Of a DNA stretch of 64,000 bases, positions 18,931 to 27,965 are shown piece by piece. The first letter of the stretch is position 1; each line of letters begins with the position of its first letter. The position numbers and the translations under genes are program-made. This stretch comes from Aminipila terrae (GTDB lineage Bacteria > Bacillota > Clostridia > Peptostreptococcales > Anaerovoracaceae): contig NZ_CP047591.1 in the NCBI RefSeq assembly GCF_010120715.1, positions 248,001 to 312,000 of the forward strand, given 5' to 3'. The notes beneath the pieces were generated by a model. That model did not search any database and had not been told where the DNA came from. It saw only the letters and a list, made by a program, of their open reading frames with translations.

Positions 18931-20373
18931 CTACAGCTTTCTGATGGAAACCTGCCATTTCCCTAATTTCAGGCTATATTGTTCCATGTCCGAACCTTTT
19001 GATTTTCCGGCTGATTTAATTTTAACCATCCTGTCCCGGACAATTGAATTGTTTCTATACACAGAAAGTATCAGACCCATCAGGCCCATATTGATAATGA
19101 AGCTTATATTTCCCGGAGAAATAAATGGTAATGGATGTGAATGCCAACCGCATATACCCAAGTTCGCAAACAAAAAAATTACACACTGAGATACTATAGT
19201 CATAATCACTCCTAAAGCCACAATATATCCTAACTGGCTACTCTGCGTATTTACTATCTTATATAATCTGATTAAAAGAAACACCACCAAAGCAATCACC
19301 ATTACTGCAGCAACCCATCCAAACTTGTGAATCATATAGGTCAAACAATAGTCATTGTGCCAAGAGGGCAGAACTTCCTCTATAACCCTTCCATTTGCAG
19401 CGTTCAAACTTTCTTGAGTTATAAAAGGCGGCAAATCACCCTGCCCCAATAACTTTGAATTTGAAAGAAAACCTCTTATCATTTTCAGCATATAGCCTTG
19501 AGCATATTCAGCTCCATCTGTGATAAACATATATTTAAATCGTCTGAAGCAAAAAATCAAAGGTGCTGCTATTAAAAGTCCCACAGGTACCCAGACTAAA
19601 GTTAAGCCATATTTCTTTTGTATCTGAAACCAATCTTTTTTAATGCCCGCCGTAAGTATAACCGCACCACTTATGGAAAACATCCATACTGCCACGAGCG
19701 ATGGTCCCCACTCAAATACGATACAGCTAATCACTCCTACTGCACCACTGTAAACCAATCCTAAATATCCAGTTCCACGCTGGCTGTACACAAATCCTGC
19801 ATAAAGTGGTATCAACAGCATGGCAAAATAAAAGACATGTATATAAACATAATTCAATCGAGGTGCAAAATTGAACATTAATACGCATACCATGAGCACA
19901 GTGCTGTATGATATCTTGGGATATTTTCCTATTATACTGTAATCCGCGAAATACATCCCAATCATAGCAGCTATACCAAATGGTATGCCTTTTAAATAGT
20001 GATAAAAATATCCCCTTGCCTCCCAGCCTCCTTCCGTAACATTTAAGGAAATAAAATACTGTAATGCTACACTTATTAATATACACACCCCGACTATTGC
20101 CAATATCCCCCAGTCAGGCTTTGGTCTGTGAGTCCAATCGAGCTGCTGTCCTACTACGACCGCATCGCCCATTTCTGATATGGCATTTTTCTCTGCCTCT
20201 TCTTCTTTTTGACCTTTTTTAATATATACTTCTTTCTGGTCTTCTATGTGATTTATCAATTCCTCCGAAATACTATTGTGCGCCTTTTTCCAGCGAATCT
20301 GTTCACAAACTTTAATTATAAATTCATCAGTCTTACTGTTGGTGGTATCATTTGTCCCTTTATATTTCTGCAT
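18931..20373 (-). CDS. SEDS-family (FtsW/RodA-like) protein with cytosolic N-terminal domain, copy A
   Basis: About 80 cytosolic residues come first (VCEQIRWKKAHNSISEELINHIEDQKE, a HAAS/permease-prefix-like helical domain, ending QQLDWTHRPKPDWG), then about ten TM segments of FtsW/RodA type. The loop VLPSWHNDYCLTYMIHKFG aligns with the SEDS loop LPExHTDFIF, keeping the Asp essential for peptidoglycan polymerisation, and LPFISPGNISFIINMGLMGL matches the last family block. I chose ATG 20373; the frame opens upstream with GTGs. It overlaps its paralogue by 14 bases. Role in envelope synthesis is inferred. Confidence 0.78.
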   Translation of the reverse strand: MQKYKGTNDTTNSKTDEFIIKVCEQIRWKKAHNSISEELINHIEDQKEVYIKKGQKEEEAEKNAISEMGDAVVVGQQLDWTHRPKPDWGILAIVGVCILISVALQYFISLNVTEGGWEARGYFYHYLKGIPFGIAAMIGMYFADYSIIGKYPKISYSTVLMVCVLMFNFAPRLNYVYIHVFYFAMLLIPLYAGFVYSQRGTGYLGLVYSGAVGVISCIVFEWGPSLVAVWMFSISGAVILTAGIKKDWFQIQKKYGLTLVWVPVGLLIAAPLIFCFRRFKYMFITDGAEYAQGYMLKMIRGFLSNSKLLGQGDLPPFITQESLNAANGRVIEEVLPSWHNDYCLTYMIHKFGWVAAVMVIALVVFLLIRLYKIVNTQSSQLGYIVALGVIMTIVSQCVIFLFANLGICGWHSHPLPFISPGNISFIINMGLMGLILSVYRNNSIVRDRMVKIKSAGKSKGSDMEQYSLKLGKWQVSIRKL

Positions 20374-21793
20374 AGTTGTCACCACCAGTACTTTTTTTCT
20401 TTTTTAATATTGACCAAAAACATAAACTTTTGGATTTTGTCGCTTGTTTATCACTTACTATAGATTTGTTTCGATATGCCGATAAAAACAGTCCCATTAA
20501 GTACATATTGGCAATAAAACTCTTTTCTTCATATGTAATGAATGGCAATGGTCCAGCTACAGCTGCCATGATGCCAAGATTACTTAATATATAAAAAGCC
20601 GATTGGATAAAAAGTTCTATAGTAACAGAAAGACACACAATAAATCCTAATTCACTTGTTTGTCTTAAGGTAATAACAAGCATTCTTATAAGTAGCAATA
20701 CTAGAATCGCAATTAAAATAGCCGCACAAACATAGCCAAATTTATAGGCAATATAAACTAATGAGTAATCAGACCCCCAGCAGGGTAATATTTTTTCAAT
20801 GGTCGCCGGACTTAATGAATTAGGAAAGGCTGGCATTCCTTCCCCCCATAGTCTTAGATTTTGTATATACTGCTTAAGCACCATTAAAACGTAAAAATCT
20901 CCGCTTTCTTGTTGGTGAATCAAGCTACCAAGTGGAAAAATGATACCTCTTCCCCTCAGGCTAATATGTGCCTGTATCGCTAAAAGAGTATACATTAATA
21001 CGGATAAGGCTGGAACATATACTAATAAGAATGCTTTCCACTTCTTGACTAAAAACCAGCCTTTACTGATGGCCGTTGACAGGATAATAAGCCCGGATAT
21101 GGCAAATAGAAAACATGCCATATATCCTCCCCCATAAGCAAAAACTCCAAGAGTTAAAACAGCTATAAGTCCTGATTTTATAATTCCGTCATACCGGCTA
21201 TTCCTGTAATTGTACACAATAGCCGCATACATGGGGCACAAAATCATAGCCGTGCAAAGGATATGTCCATAGGTTCCAAACCTGGCTGTAGAATTAATTA
21301 TAATACCCGCAGAAGCAGCTAAAATACTAAAATAGAAAAATATTGGACTTCTTATGATTAAAGAAAAGTCTGCAAAATATACAAATAAAAAAGCCGCCAG
21401 CCCAAATGGAACAGACACTAAATAATCTTTAAAGGCAGAATCATAGTTTTCACCATTCATCCCCGAATAATAGCTAACAATAAATTGCACAACAGCCCCT
21501 AGTATAAGACAAATACAAAGGATTACCATCGTTCCCCATTCAGGCTTTGGTCTGTGAGTCCGATCAAGCTGCTGTCCTACTTTAACCGCATCGCCCATCT
21601 CTAATACAGCATTTCTTTCTGCCTCTTGTTCCTTCTGCCCTTTTTTGATGAAAGCCTCTTTCTGATCTTCTATGTGATTCAGCAGTTCCTCAGAGATTAC
21701 TTTGTGTGCTCTGCCCCAGCGAATCTGCTCGCATACCTTTTTCACATATTCACCGGCTTTGCCAAAGGTTTGTTCTTCATTACACTGTGGCAT
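20360..21793 (-). CDS. SEDS-family (FtsW/RodA-like) protein with cytosolic N-terminal domain, copy B
   Basis: A paralogue of the next gene, with the same layout: an N-terminal cytosolic helical domain (VKKVCEQIRWGRAHKVISEELLNHIEDQKE ... QQLDRTHRPKPEWG) and about ten TM segments. ILPCWGSDYSLVYIAYKFG keeps the SEDS loop Asp, and LPFITYEEKSFIANMYLMGL is the last family block. Start ATG 21793 has GGGAGG 8 bases upstream and overlaps the padR stop by 14 bases. The three genes are translationally coupled, so this pair is regulated by the PadR protein. No class B penicillin-binding partner is seen nearby. Confidence 0.78.
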   Translation of the reverse strand: MPQCNEEQTFGKAGEYVKKVCEQIRWGRAHKVISEELLNHIEDQKEAFIKKGQKEQEAERNAVLEMGDAVKVGQQLDRTHRPKPEWGTMVILCICLILGAVVQFIVSYYSGMNGENYDSAFKDYLVSVPFGLAAFLFVYFADFSLIIRSPIFFYFSILAASAGIIINSTARFGTYGHILCTAMILCPMYAAIVYNYRNSRYDGIIKSGLIAVLTLGVFAYGGGYMACFLFAISGLIILSTAISKGWFLVKKWKAFLLVYVPALSVLMYTLLAIQAHISLRGRGIIFPLGSLIHQQESGDFYVLMVLKQYIQNLRLWGEGMPAFPNSLSPATIEKILPCWGSDYSLVYIAYKFGYVCAAILIAILVLLLIRMLVITLRQTSELGFIVCLSVTIELFIQSAFYILSNLGIMAAVAGPLPFITYEEKSFIANMYLMGLFLSAYRNKSIVSDKQATKSKSLCFWSILKKKKSTGGDNYAEI

Positions 21794-22124
21794 AAGAAAC
21801 ACCTCCCAGCACGTCTTTTACTGCTTTGGCATAAACAGTCCATTCCTCTTTCTTTTCTGAAAAAAGTTTTTTACCCTTTTCTGTAATCTTATAATACTTT
21901 CTTGTACGCCCCTCTTCCGATAATCCTTCATAAGCAGTAATCATCCCCTGCTGCTCCAATGAATGTAAAATCGGATACAAGGTCCCGGCCTTTAATGTAA
22001 ATACATTTTTAGACTTATTTTCCAGTTCTTCTATCATCTGATACCCATACATATCCTGATTTTCCAAAAGTTTAAGAATTAGCATGGTAGTGCTTCCGCT
22101 GGTCAGGCTTTTATCTACTTTCAT
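21780..22124 (-). CDS. PadR-family transcriptional regulator
   Basis: A 114-residue winged-helix repressor: SGSTTMLILKLLENQDMYGYQMIEELENKS, then TLKAGTLYPILHSLEQQGMI and the wing EEGRTRKYYKITEKGKKLF, followed by a C-terminal helix. PadR proteins typically repress their own operon and release on binding a ligand or under envelope stress. Here it is the first gene of an operon with two overlapping SEDS genes, and a perfect palindrome overlays its consensus promoter. The effector is unknown. Confidence 0.93.
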   Translation of the reverse strand: MKVDKSLTSGSTTMLILKLLENQDMYGYQMIEELENKSKNVFTLKAGTLYPILHSLEQQGMITAYEGLSEEGRTRKYYKITEKGKKLFSEKKEEWTVYAKAVKDVLGGVSYATV

Positions 22125-22161
22125 TTATTAAAGTCCCCCTTTGAATATATCTCGACCATCT

Positions 22162-22212
22162 ATATATCGGTCATCTACATATTATTATATATAGATGACC
22201 GATATATGTCAA
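22162..22212 (-). promoter_or_regulatory. padR promoter with 16-bp palindromic operator
   Basis: TTGACA (22207-22212) and TATAAT (22184-22189), 17 bp apart, form a consensus sigma-A promoter for the minus strand. Perfect 16-bp inverted repeats (22162-22177 and 22192-22207, core ATATCGGTCATCTA) lie in the spacer and just past the -10. A repressor bound there would block polymerase, so PadR autorepression is the likely reading. Confidence 0.8.
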
Positions 22213-22231
22213 TCCTAATATTATTTAATTA

Positions 22232-23068
22232 CTACAACTGTAAAAGCATTTTAAATTTGGTATTTTTGTCATCGCATGCCCATACTAGGAAATTTTTCGT
22301 CTGCTGTAAATTTATAAACATATGGCTTATTGAATCAGCATTTTTATGCAATTGAAGGTCAATGGCTATTTTTGTCTGTTTCTTATGATACTCAGCTATA
22401 CCTTCTGCCCATTCTTTTTCCATCTTCACTACATCATAACTTTTTCCACTTTGCTGACATTCTATCACATCACGCCAAAATGGATAAAATACTACAAGTT
22501 CTAAAAACTCTTTCAGATTTTTTGCCACTTGCCCATAATATCCTTCTGTTGAAATATAGCCAACAGGGATTTCATCACCTACACCGGAATAATCTCCCAT
22601 GCTTCCAATACACCCACCCTTTTCGTCCAGAGCACATATCACGAAGCATTGGTTGCAGTCAAACCACCAATCCTCAACAGATGGTAAAAAACAAAAATCT
22701 ATTTTGCTGATTTCTTTAATAATATTCATATAGATTTTTTCTTTATCAGCTTCTGGTTTATTATACGAAGAATTAAAAATTACCGTCATATCTTCTGCCA
22801 CGTTATGGTGACTTTTATCAAGTTCAATGCGAATTCCCACAACTCCAGTAAGATTCTTTTTCATTAGATTTATTTTACTTGTAATGTCTTTCTCAAATTT
22901 CAGTATTTCATCTGAACTTTCATAATCCTGCTTGGCAGATAATTCATTATATTCAGATGTCAGTCTTTGACAAAGTACAGACTTAATATGCTTTGTTCTT
23001 TTTGTATTGGCAAAAACATTAAGCAATAAATTATAATAAGTTTTTATCTTGTCCTCCATATTTTGCAT
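22232..23068 (-). CDS. Hypothetical protein, possibly SUKH-like
   Basis: GGGAG shortly before ATG 23068 favours this start over the upstream ATG at 23095, giving 278 residues. There is no signal or TM. An N-terminal coiled region precedes a domain (about 130-205) with CFVICALDEKGGCIGSMGDYSG and a helix ending FLELVVFYPFW, loosely like SMI1/KNR4 (SUKH) folds. That likeness is weak. The gene follows the VanZ gene by 3 bases and may be its cytosolic partner. Function unknown. Confidence 0.6.
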   Translation of the reverse strand: MQNMEDKIKTYYNLLLNVFANTKRTKHIKSVLCQRLTSEYNELSAKQDYESSDEILKFEKDITSKINLMKKNLTGVVGIRIELDKSHHNVAEDMTVIFNSSYNKPEADKEKIYMNIIKEISKIDFCFLPSVEDWWFDCNQCFVICALDEKGGCIGSMGDYSGVGDEIPVGYISTEGYYGQVAKNLKEFLELVVFYPFWRDVIECQQSGKSYDVVKMEKEWAEGIAEYHKKQTKIAIDLQLHKNADSISHMFINLQQTKNFLVWACDDKNTKFKMLLQL

Positions 23069-23098
23069 AAAATCTCCCAATAAAAATTTCCTCATACA

Positions 23099-24505
23099 TT
23101 AAATCAAAGCTGGTATGTCTATGAAATCTTCTTTTCCATTAATTCGTACTTTAAAACTATAAACTGGTTGATAGAATCCCTTGCTGTCTGGTCTATATTC
23201 TAATTTCACAGCTTGAACTGTAAGAGAAGACAGTTCATCTTCCAGATACAGTTTAAATTTCCCCTGTTTAATTTCATCAAAAGCTTCTGATTCGCTCATC
23301 ATATCTACATCCTTATATTTTTCCAAAGTTGCCAGGTAATTACTTAAATTTCTTATAACACCATCTTCATAAATAGTACCCCTAAGGTCTCCTAAAAGAT
23401 ATTTGTTCTGATATTTTATCATATCTGCTTTAAAACAAAATTGTCCGTCCTGTTCCTCACTGACAAAGTTTAGTCCTTCTGGCACAACCACATTCATTTT
23501 CTTCAATGCGGAAAGTACAGCCTCTTCCTGAGCCATCCCACTGGCCGTTTTAAAGTCTCCAAAGGAATAATCTGTGTAATCGTATAGTCCTCCAGCATAG
23601 TCCATCCATAGGGTGTGCTCCTTATCATGATATAACGTGGAATAGATTGCGTTATCATTATACTGAACGATGCCCAGCTTCTTCACAGGTATCCCCATAG
23701 TCTTAAAAATCTGTTCTGCGTATTCAGCTCCTGTTTTCTTGTCATACACCTTTGTTTTATATATAACACCTTTTTTACTTTCTTTTGACAGGGTTATATC
23801 TGAATGGATTTGTGCGTTTTCGCACCTGATTTCCTGGCTATAAGCTTCAGCAAGGTTTCCCAGCTCATTGGTATGATATTTTATAAAAATCCCTGCATAC
23901 ACGCAGGCAACCAGTAATAACGGCAATAAATAACATATGACTTTCCTTGGCCATGCTCCTTCTTTATGTAATACTGTCAATACAACCATGGTCAGCCCAT
24001 ATCCTATCATGGCACCAGCGAAATTGTTCATTAAGTCATCTGCCTCGAAAACTCCAAGATTAAAGACTAGTTGTACTGTTTCAATAACCAGCGTAAATAA
24101 TGCACTTGCAGAAGCTGTCCATATCATACTTTTAAACTTTTTATGAATTAAAGGCAACAGCATACCAAAAGGAACAAACATGACAATATTTAAAATTAAA
24201 AGTTGCCATCCTCTCAGAGTAAAACTGTTCCACGCTTCACGATATGAGCTGAACAGGTCCAGATTTACAGAGCAATATCCCATTGACTCTCTGCTAAACA
24301 AAGTAGCATACAAAACCATTAGAATATAGCACATAAACAGGCCTATTTTTATAGTCTGCTTAAAGTTTATTCTTTTCTGTCCCTTCATTACTTTTTTATA
24401 TATGACAAAATAAATGATTGAAAATATAACGGCTAAACCAGCCACACCCAGTACTGCAAAAATTAAAAATTGTCTAAACATCCATAAAATCTGTGAAATT
24501 AACAT
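23099..24505 (-). CDS. VanZ-family membrane protein with large C-terminal extracytoplasmic domain
   Basis: The first 200 residues are a VanZ module: TM segments with YATLFSRES, LNIVMFVPFGMLLPLIHKK and ETVQLVFNLGVFEADDLMNNFAGAMIGYGL, including the acidic motif typical of VanZ. A further TM and about 260 extracytoplasmic residues follow, rich in beta strands, of a PepSY/YcdB-like character. VanZ proteins affect glycopeptide susceptibility in some strains, but most have unknown roles. The total of 468 residues is far above a plain VanZ (about 160). It lies in a run of envelope genes. Confidence 0.85.
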   Translation of the reverse strand: MLISQILWMFRQFLIFAVLGVAGLAVIFSIIYFVIYKKVMKGQKRINFKQTIKIGLFMCYILMVLYATLFSRESMGYCSVNLDLFSSYREAWNSFTLRGWQLLILNIVMFVPFGMLLPLIHKKFKSMIWTASASALFTLVIETVQLVFNLGVFEADDLMNNFAGAMIGYGLTMVVLTVLHKEGAWPRKVICYLLPLLLVACVYAGIFIKYHTNELGNLAEAYSQEIRCENAQIHSDITLSKESKKGVIYKTKVYDKKTGAEYAEQIFKTMGIPVKKLGIVQYNDNAIYSTLYHDKEHTLWMDYAGGLYDYTDYSFGDFKTASGMAQEEAVLSALKKMNVVVPEGLNFVSEEQDGQFCFKADMIKYQNKYLLGDLRGTIYEDGVIRNLSNYLATLEKYKDVDMMSESEAFDEIKQGKFKLYLEDELSSLTVQAVKLEYRPDSKGFYQPVYSFKVRINGKEDFIDIPALI

Positions 24506-24529
24506 TTTGTTTCCCCTAATCTCTCGTAA

Positions 24530-24892
24530 TTAAAATTCAATATCCCCAAAAAAAGTAACGGATAATTTGTAATGAAAAAAACCCACCGGAATCATCACCA
24601 GACCTGCCAGCAGACATCCAAAGAAACCATATGGCAGGGCAGCTATTAAAACTATAAAATAAGTAATAATTGCAATACAACATGGTATTGCTATGTTCTT
24701 AAAAAAGCTCTTAAGGATTTGAAAATAAATACTTATAAAAAAAACACAACAAGAAGGTGTAAATATAAATATATAATTTTCAATCTGATTATATAAAAAA
24801 CGATCATTATATGGATCTATATAACTTTTAATCATAAAAAAAATAGTAGCTATTGACCATATTACCAGCCAAACTTTTAAACCAAATGACAT
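24530..24892 (-). CDS. Small polytopic membrane protein
   Basis: A 120-residue hydrophobic protein with four predicted TM helices (about 6-26, 38-62, 66-88, 91-112) and short polar loops. I recognise no motif. It sits between the stalk-domain protein and VanZ genes, 24 and 34 bases from them, and is probably co-transcribed. Confidence 0.65.
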   Translation of the reverse strand: MSFGLKVWLVIWSIATIFFMIKSYIDPYNDRFLYNQIENYIFIFTPSCCVFFISIYFQILKSFFKNIAIPCCIAIITYFIVLIAALPYGFFGCLLAGLVMIPVGFFHYKLSVTFFGDIEF

Positions 24893-24926
24893 AATCTCCC
24901 CAATCTTTTACTCCCCTTGATACGCG

Positions 24927-26594
24927 TTACTTTATTTTACAGCTGCATGCATTTTCTGTAGTGATATTATAGAAGTATAGTGTATTTCCCTCTACAGTCA
25001 CATTGCTTCCGCAGTCAGAAGTTTTAAAAATAACCTTACCAGATTTGTCAAATACTATAATTCTGTACTTGGCATTGGTTGTCTCTCTAAATGTGCACGC
25101 TAAATATTCTTTGTTATCTCCGGTTATCCTAATTGATACCAGTTCAGCATTTGGATTAAGTGAAACATTATTTCCTAACGTATATAACTGCTTATTTTCT
25201 TTTGCAAAATAAACCCTTCCACCCAGCACTTTAAAAATAATTTCAGATTCGAATTCAGGTAATCCCTCCGCCTTTCCAAGAAAAACTTCTTTTCCATCTT
25301 GAAGTGACATTTTATAAATATTGCCCTTACTCAAATAATAAAGATTGTCTCCTTCAATTTGAGCCGTATCAACAGCCTCTTTAGAATTACTTACTTTAGT
25401 GACTTCATTCGTATCAATATTTACCTTGTACACTTGCTTTGTATCTAATTTATAACTTCCATCACTGGCTTTTTGTAATACTTTAGATGCTCTTAAATAC
25501 AATTGATTTCCTATAAGTGAAACATCCGGTACTCCACCAAAACATCCTGCCAGATCAGGTATGCCCCCAAAGCTTTTAACCAATAAAGTGTCATACCAAT
25601 AGTCGCAGCCTCCAATTGACACTGACTCTGTTTGACCTTTTTTTTGCATACTTAACCCCCCTGGTCCTGGCATCGGCCCAACCCAAACCATAAAAAGTTT
25701 ATCTCCAATTGCTGTCGTCTGATGATAATCCGATTGAATTTCCCTTGTAGTTCCATCAGAATTTAATTCAAGTCTATAATCGGCCCCCATAGTAGCTCCG
25801 CCTGAATGATAATATAACATAGCCTTACCATTTTCTTCGTAGAAGCAATGCCTATCATAATCTTCTTCAGAATATAAATCTTTTTGCAGCTGATACAATT
25901 TCTTTACCTTAGCGGTGTTGGAAAGGGGTGCCTGCATGATTCCACCTGTACTATTGTCATAATATAAATACCCACTTTTTACCATTACACAGGTACTCTT
26001 TCTGCCTGCATAAATGCTATATTGATTTTCATTTGCTCTATCCTTTGGAAGGGAAATCTGTTGAAGCTTTTTATTTTTTGATTTTATAACCAGACCATTT
26101 TTTCCATCAAAACTATAGTCCCATCCAAACTGTTCCACACTATACTTCCAGGTCATAGGAAAATATGTGATATCACGGAAGGAGAGAAGCGGATACTGTT
26201 CCTTACTGTTATCTACTGCTTTTCCATTGACCTTAATGGGAAAAGTACAGATTGTTGCAGCATAGCTCTTGCCGTTCCTAGAAGAAGAAATATATGGATT
26301 ATATGCTGCCGTCACCCCCGTGGCATCCACCAATAATCCTTCTTTATTACCCTTCCAAATGGATTCAATCCCAAGATACCTGCAATCACTATAGGTCATA
26401 GGGAAATAAGTAATGTTATTGTAAACAATTAATGGATACTTGCTGTAGTCATTATTAACTACCTCACCGTTCATAGTAACCTTAAAATTAGGCAATGTGA
26501 TGTTTACGTTACTGCTCTGCCCACCATATACTGGCATAGCCATGCTCATAACCATGGCTAAAGTTAATATGGCCCCCAATACTTTTCTTTTCAT
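24927..26594 (-). CDS. Secreted stalk-domain protein with beta-propeller-like C-terminal region
   Basis: Signal peptide MKRKVLGAILTLAMVMSMA...VYGG, then two copper-amine-oxidase-like repeats (FKVTMNGEVVNNDYSKYPLIVYNNITYFPM and FPIKVNGKAVDNSKEQYPLLSFRDITYFPM). From residue about 185 come repeated strand pairs with YLYYDNSTGGIM, NLYYLSKGNIYKM and TLYFYN, the pattern of DUF5050-type beta-propellers. It is probably an extracellular sensing or binding protein. It follows the DUF2812 gene by 34 bases and is upstream of the VanZ gene on the same strand. Confidence 0.82.
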   Translation of the reverse strand: MKRKVLGAILTLAMVMSMAMPVYGGQSSNVNITLPNFKVTMNGEVVNNDYSKYPLIVYNNITYFPMTYSDCRYLGIESIWKGNKEGLLVDATGVTAAYNPYISSSRNGKSYAATICTFPIKVNGKAVDNSKEQYPLLSFRDITYFPMTWKYSVEQFGWDYSFDGKNGLVIKSKNKKLQQISLPKDRANENQYSIYAGRKSTCVMVKSGYLYYDNSTGGIMQAPLSNTAKVKKLYQLQKDLYSEEDYDRHCFYEENGKAMLYYHSGGATMGADYRLELNSDGTTREIQSDYHQTTAIGDKLFMVWVGPMPGPGGLSMQKKGQTESVSIGGCDYWYDTLLVKSFGGIPDLAGCFGGVPDVSLIGNQLYLRASKVLQKASDGSYKLDTKQVYKVNIDTNEVTKVSNSKEAVDTAQIEGDNLYYLSKGNIYKMSLQDGKEVFLGKAEGLPEFESEIIFKVLGGRVYFAKENKQLYTLGNNVSLNPNAELVSIRITGDNKEYLACTFRETTNAKYRIIVFDKSGKVIFKTSDCGSNVTVEGNTLYFYNITTENACSCKIK

Positions 26595-26628
26595 ATTACT
26601 CCTTCTTTCACTATCACTTTTTTATAGT

Positions 26629-27753
26629 TCATAGTACCTTACTAATTTCACTGAGAATATCAGCAATTGCTCTATCCCCGTAATATGTAATGGACAAGAC
26701 CTGTTTTCCTTTACATACGGAAACCTTCTTCTGCCAACTGTCATCACTGATGTAGACGGCATCAAAATCATCATATTCTATGCATTTGATATCTTCACTT
26801 TTTATAAAAATGCTGTCCATACATAACTCTCTGGCTAAGGGCTTTGCAAGAGTTCCAATTGTCACTTTATAATAATGGATATTCATAAAATGATATTGAA
26901 CTCCCTGTGTTGCCATATACTGCTTTGGTGCCAGTAAGGTATGTCTTATGGTAGCATAATTTTCTTCACCCGCAGTTTTTTGTAAGGGTAGGATTTCTTT
27001 ATTGAAGTTATAATCTTTTTCTATATTCTGCATCATCACAACAGGCATCACTTTTCTAACTTCGTTAATAGGGTAATGTGTATTTTCAGTATAAAAATAT
27101 TTTAAAATAGAAATGCCCAGTAGGACACAAAACGTAATTGTTAAAATAGAATTTAGATGTGATTTTTTACTTATCTGGTATGATACATAAGATTCCCCCG
27201 TTAAATAATACTTTTTATTTTTTATTAAGCTTCTGCACTCTGTTAAATAGTTTATTATCTTAACCATATAAATACTGAGCAGCGAAAGAGAAAATATGCT
27301 TGAGATTTCCATAAGTCCCTGTAAAAACACATCCCGTACTAACAAAAGGTTCAATCCAAAAAGAAGCATTGCAGCCAATTTCCCCACATACTTTCTAACC
27401 AGCTGCCAGTTAAACCACTTCCTTGCAAATTCAGTCATTTCAGCATCTAACCGAGGTTGTGTATACGCATATTTCCTATTGGTATAAAACAGATAATACT
27501 CTTTGTAGCTTTCCACAAAAATAAAGCCTTGGTGCTCTATGTTTCTAATCTGCCTTTCAGCATTTTTTTCGGATATTACAACAAATTTATAGGTTCTGTT
27601 CTGTGAATGATCTTCTACAAAGCAAGCATAATCCAAAGCAAAATACTTTATAATCATACCCTTTGACGCCTGGTCATTCAGCCACAGTTCGTTCTCCCTA
27701 AACATGGGAAGGCTGCTCTGCCAGTTTAGTGTCTTTTCTTGTTCATCTGCCAT
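26629..27753 (-). CDS. DUF2812 membrane protein
   Basis: The frame extends to 27813, but its first codons lie inside the nnrE terminator hairpin. ATG 27753 has GGGGATGG before it and fits better (374 residues). The N-terminal domain matches DUF2812 (ENELWLNDQASKGMIIKYF, then FIFVESYKEYYLFYT). Two TM pairs follow (about 125-175 and 210-230), then an extracytoplasmic domain. DUF2812 proteins are usually linked to PadR-type regulators and envelope function; the biochemical role is unknown. It is the first gene of the run going down to 22232. Confidence 0.8.
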   Translation of the reverse strand: MADEQEKTLNWQSSLPMFRENELWLNDQASKGMIIKYFALDYACFVEDHSQNRTYKFVVISEKNAERQIRNIEHQGFIFVESYKEYYLFYTNRKYAYTQPRLDAEMTEFARKWFNWQLVRKYVGKLAAMLLFGLNLLLVRDVFLQGLMEISSIFSLSLLSIYMVKIINYLTECRSLIKNKKYYLTGESYVSYQISKKSHLNSILTITFCVLLGISILKYFYTENTHYPINEVRKVMPVVMMQNIEKDYNFNKEILPLQKTAGEENYATIRHTLLAPKQYMATQGVQYHFMNIHYYKVTIGTLAKPLARELCMDSIFIKSEDIKCIEYDDFDAVYISDDSWQKKVSVCKGKQVLSITYYGDRAIADILSEISKVL

Positions 27754-27786
27754 ATTTCCATCCCCAACAAAACTCCGCACAAAAAA

Positions 27787-27809
27787 AGATAAGCCAAAAT
27801 GACTTATCT
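27787..27809 (-). terminator. Terminator downstream of nnrE
   Basis: AGATAAG / CTTATCT stem with a 9-base loop and seven Ts on the minus strand. It overlaps the extended DUF2812 frame and argues against its upstream start. Confidence 0.75.
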
Positions 27810-27965
27810 GCATTTATATTTTATCAGACTTATATTTCAATACTTCTACTGCTACTGCAAAAAAAGCGTACATTTTAATCTCCGTTTCCCCAAACTTTAA
27901 AATCCCCTGATACACTCTTATATTATAATATAAATTGGTAATATATTCAAGTTAAATTCTTCTTT

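Noticed and set aside
27754..27813. Upstream start of the DUF2812 gene
   Set aside because: The segment lies inside the nnrE terminator hairpin and lacks a ribosome site; ATG 27753 is preferred.
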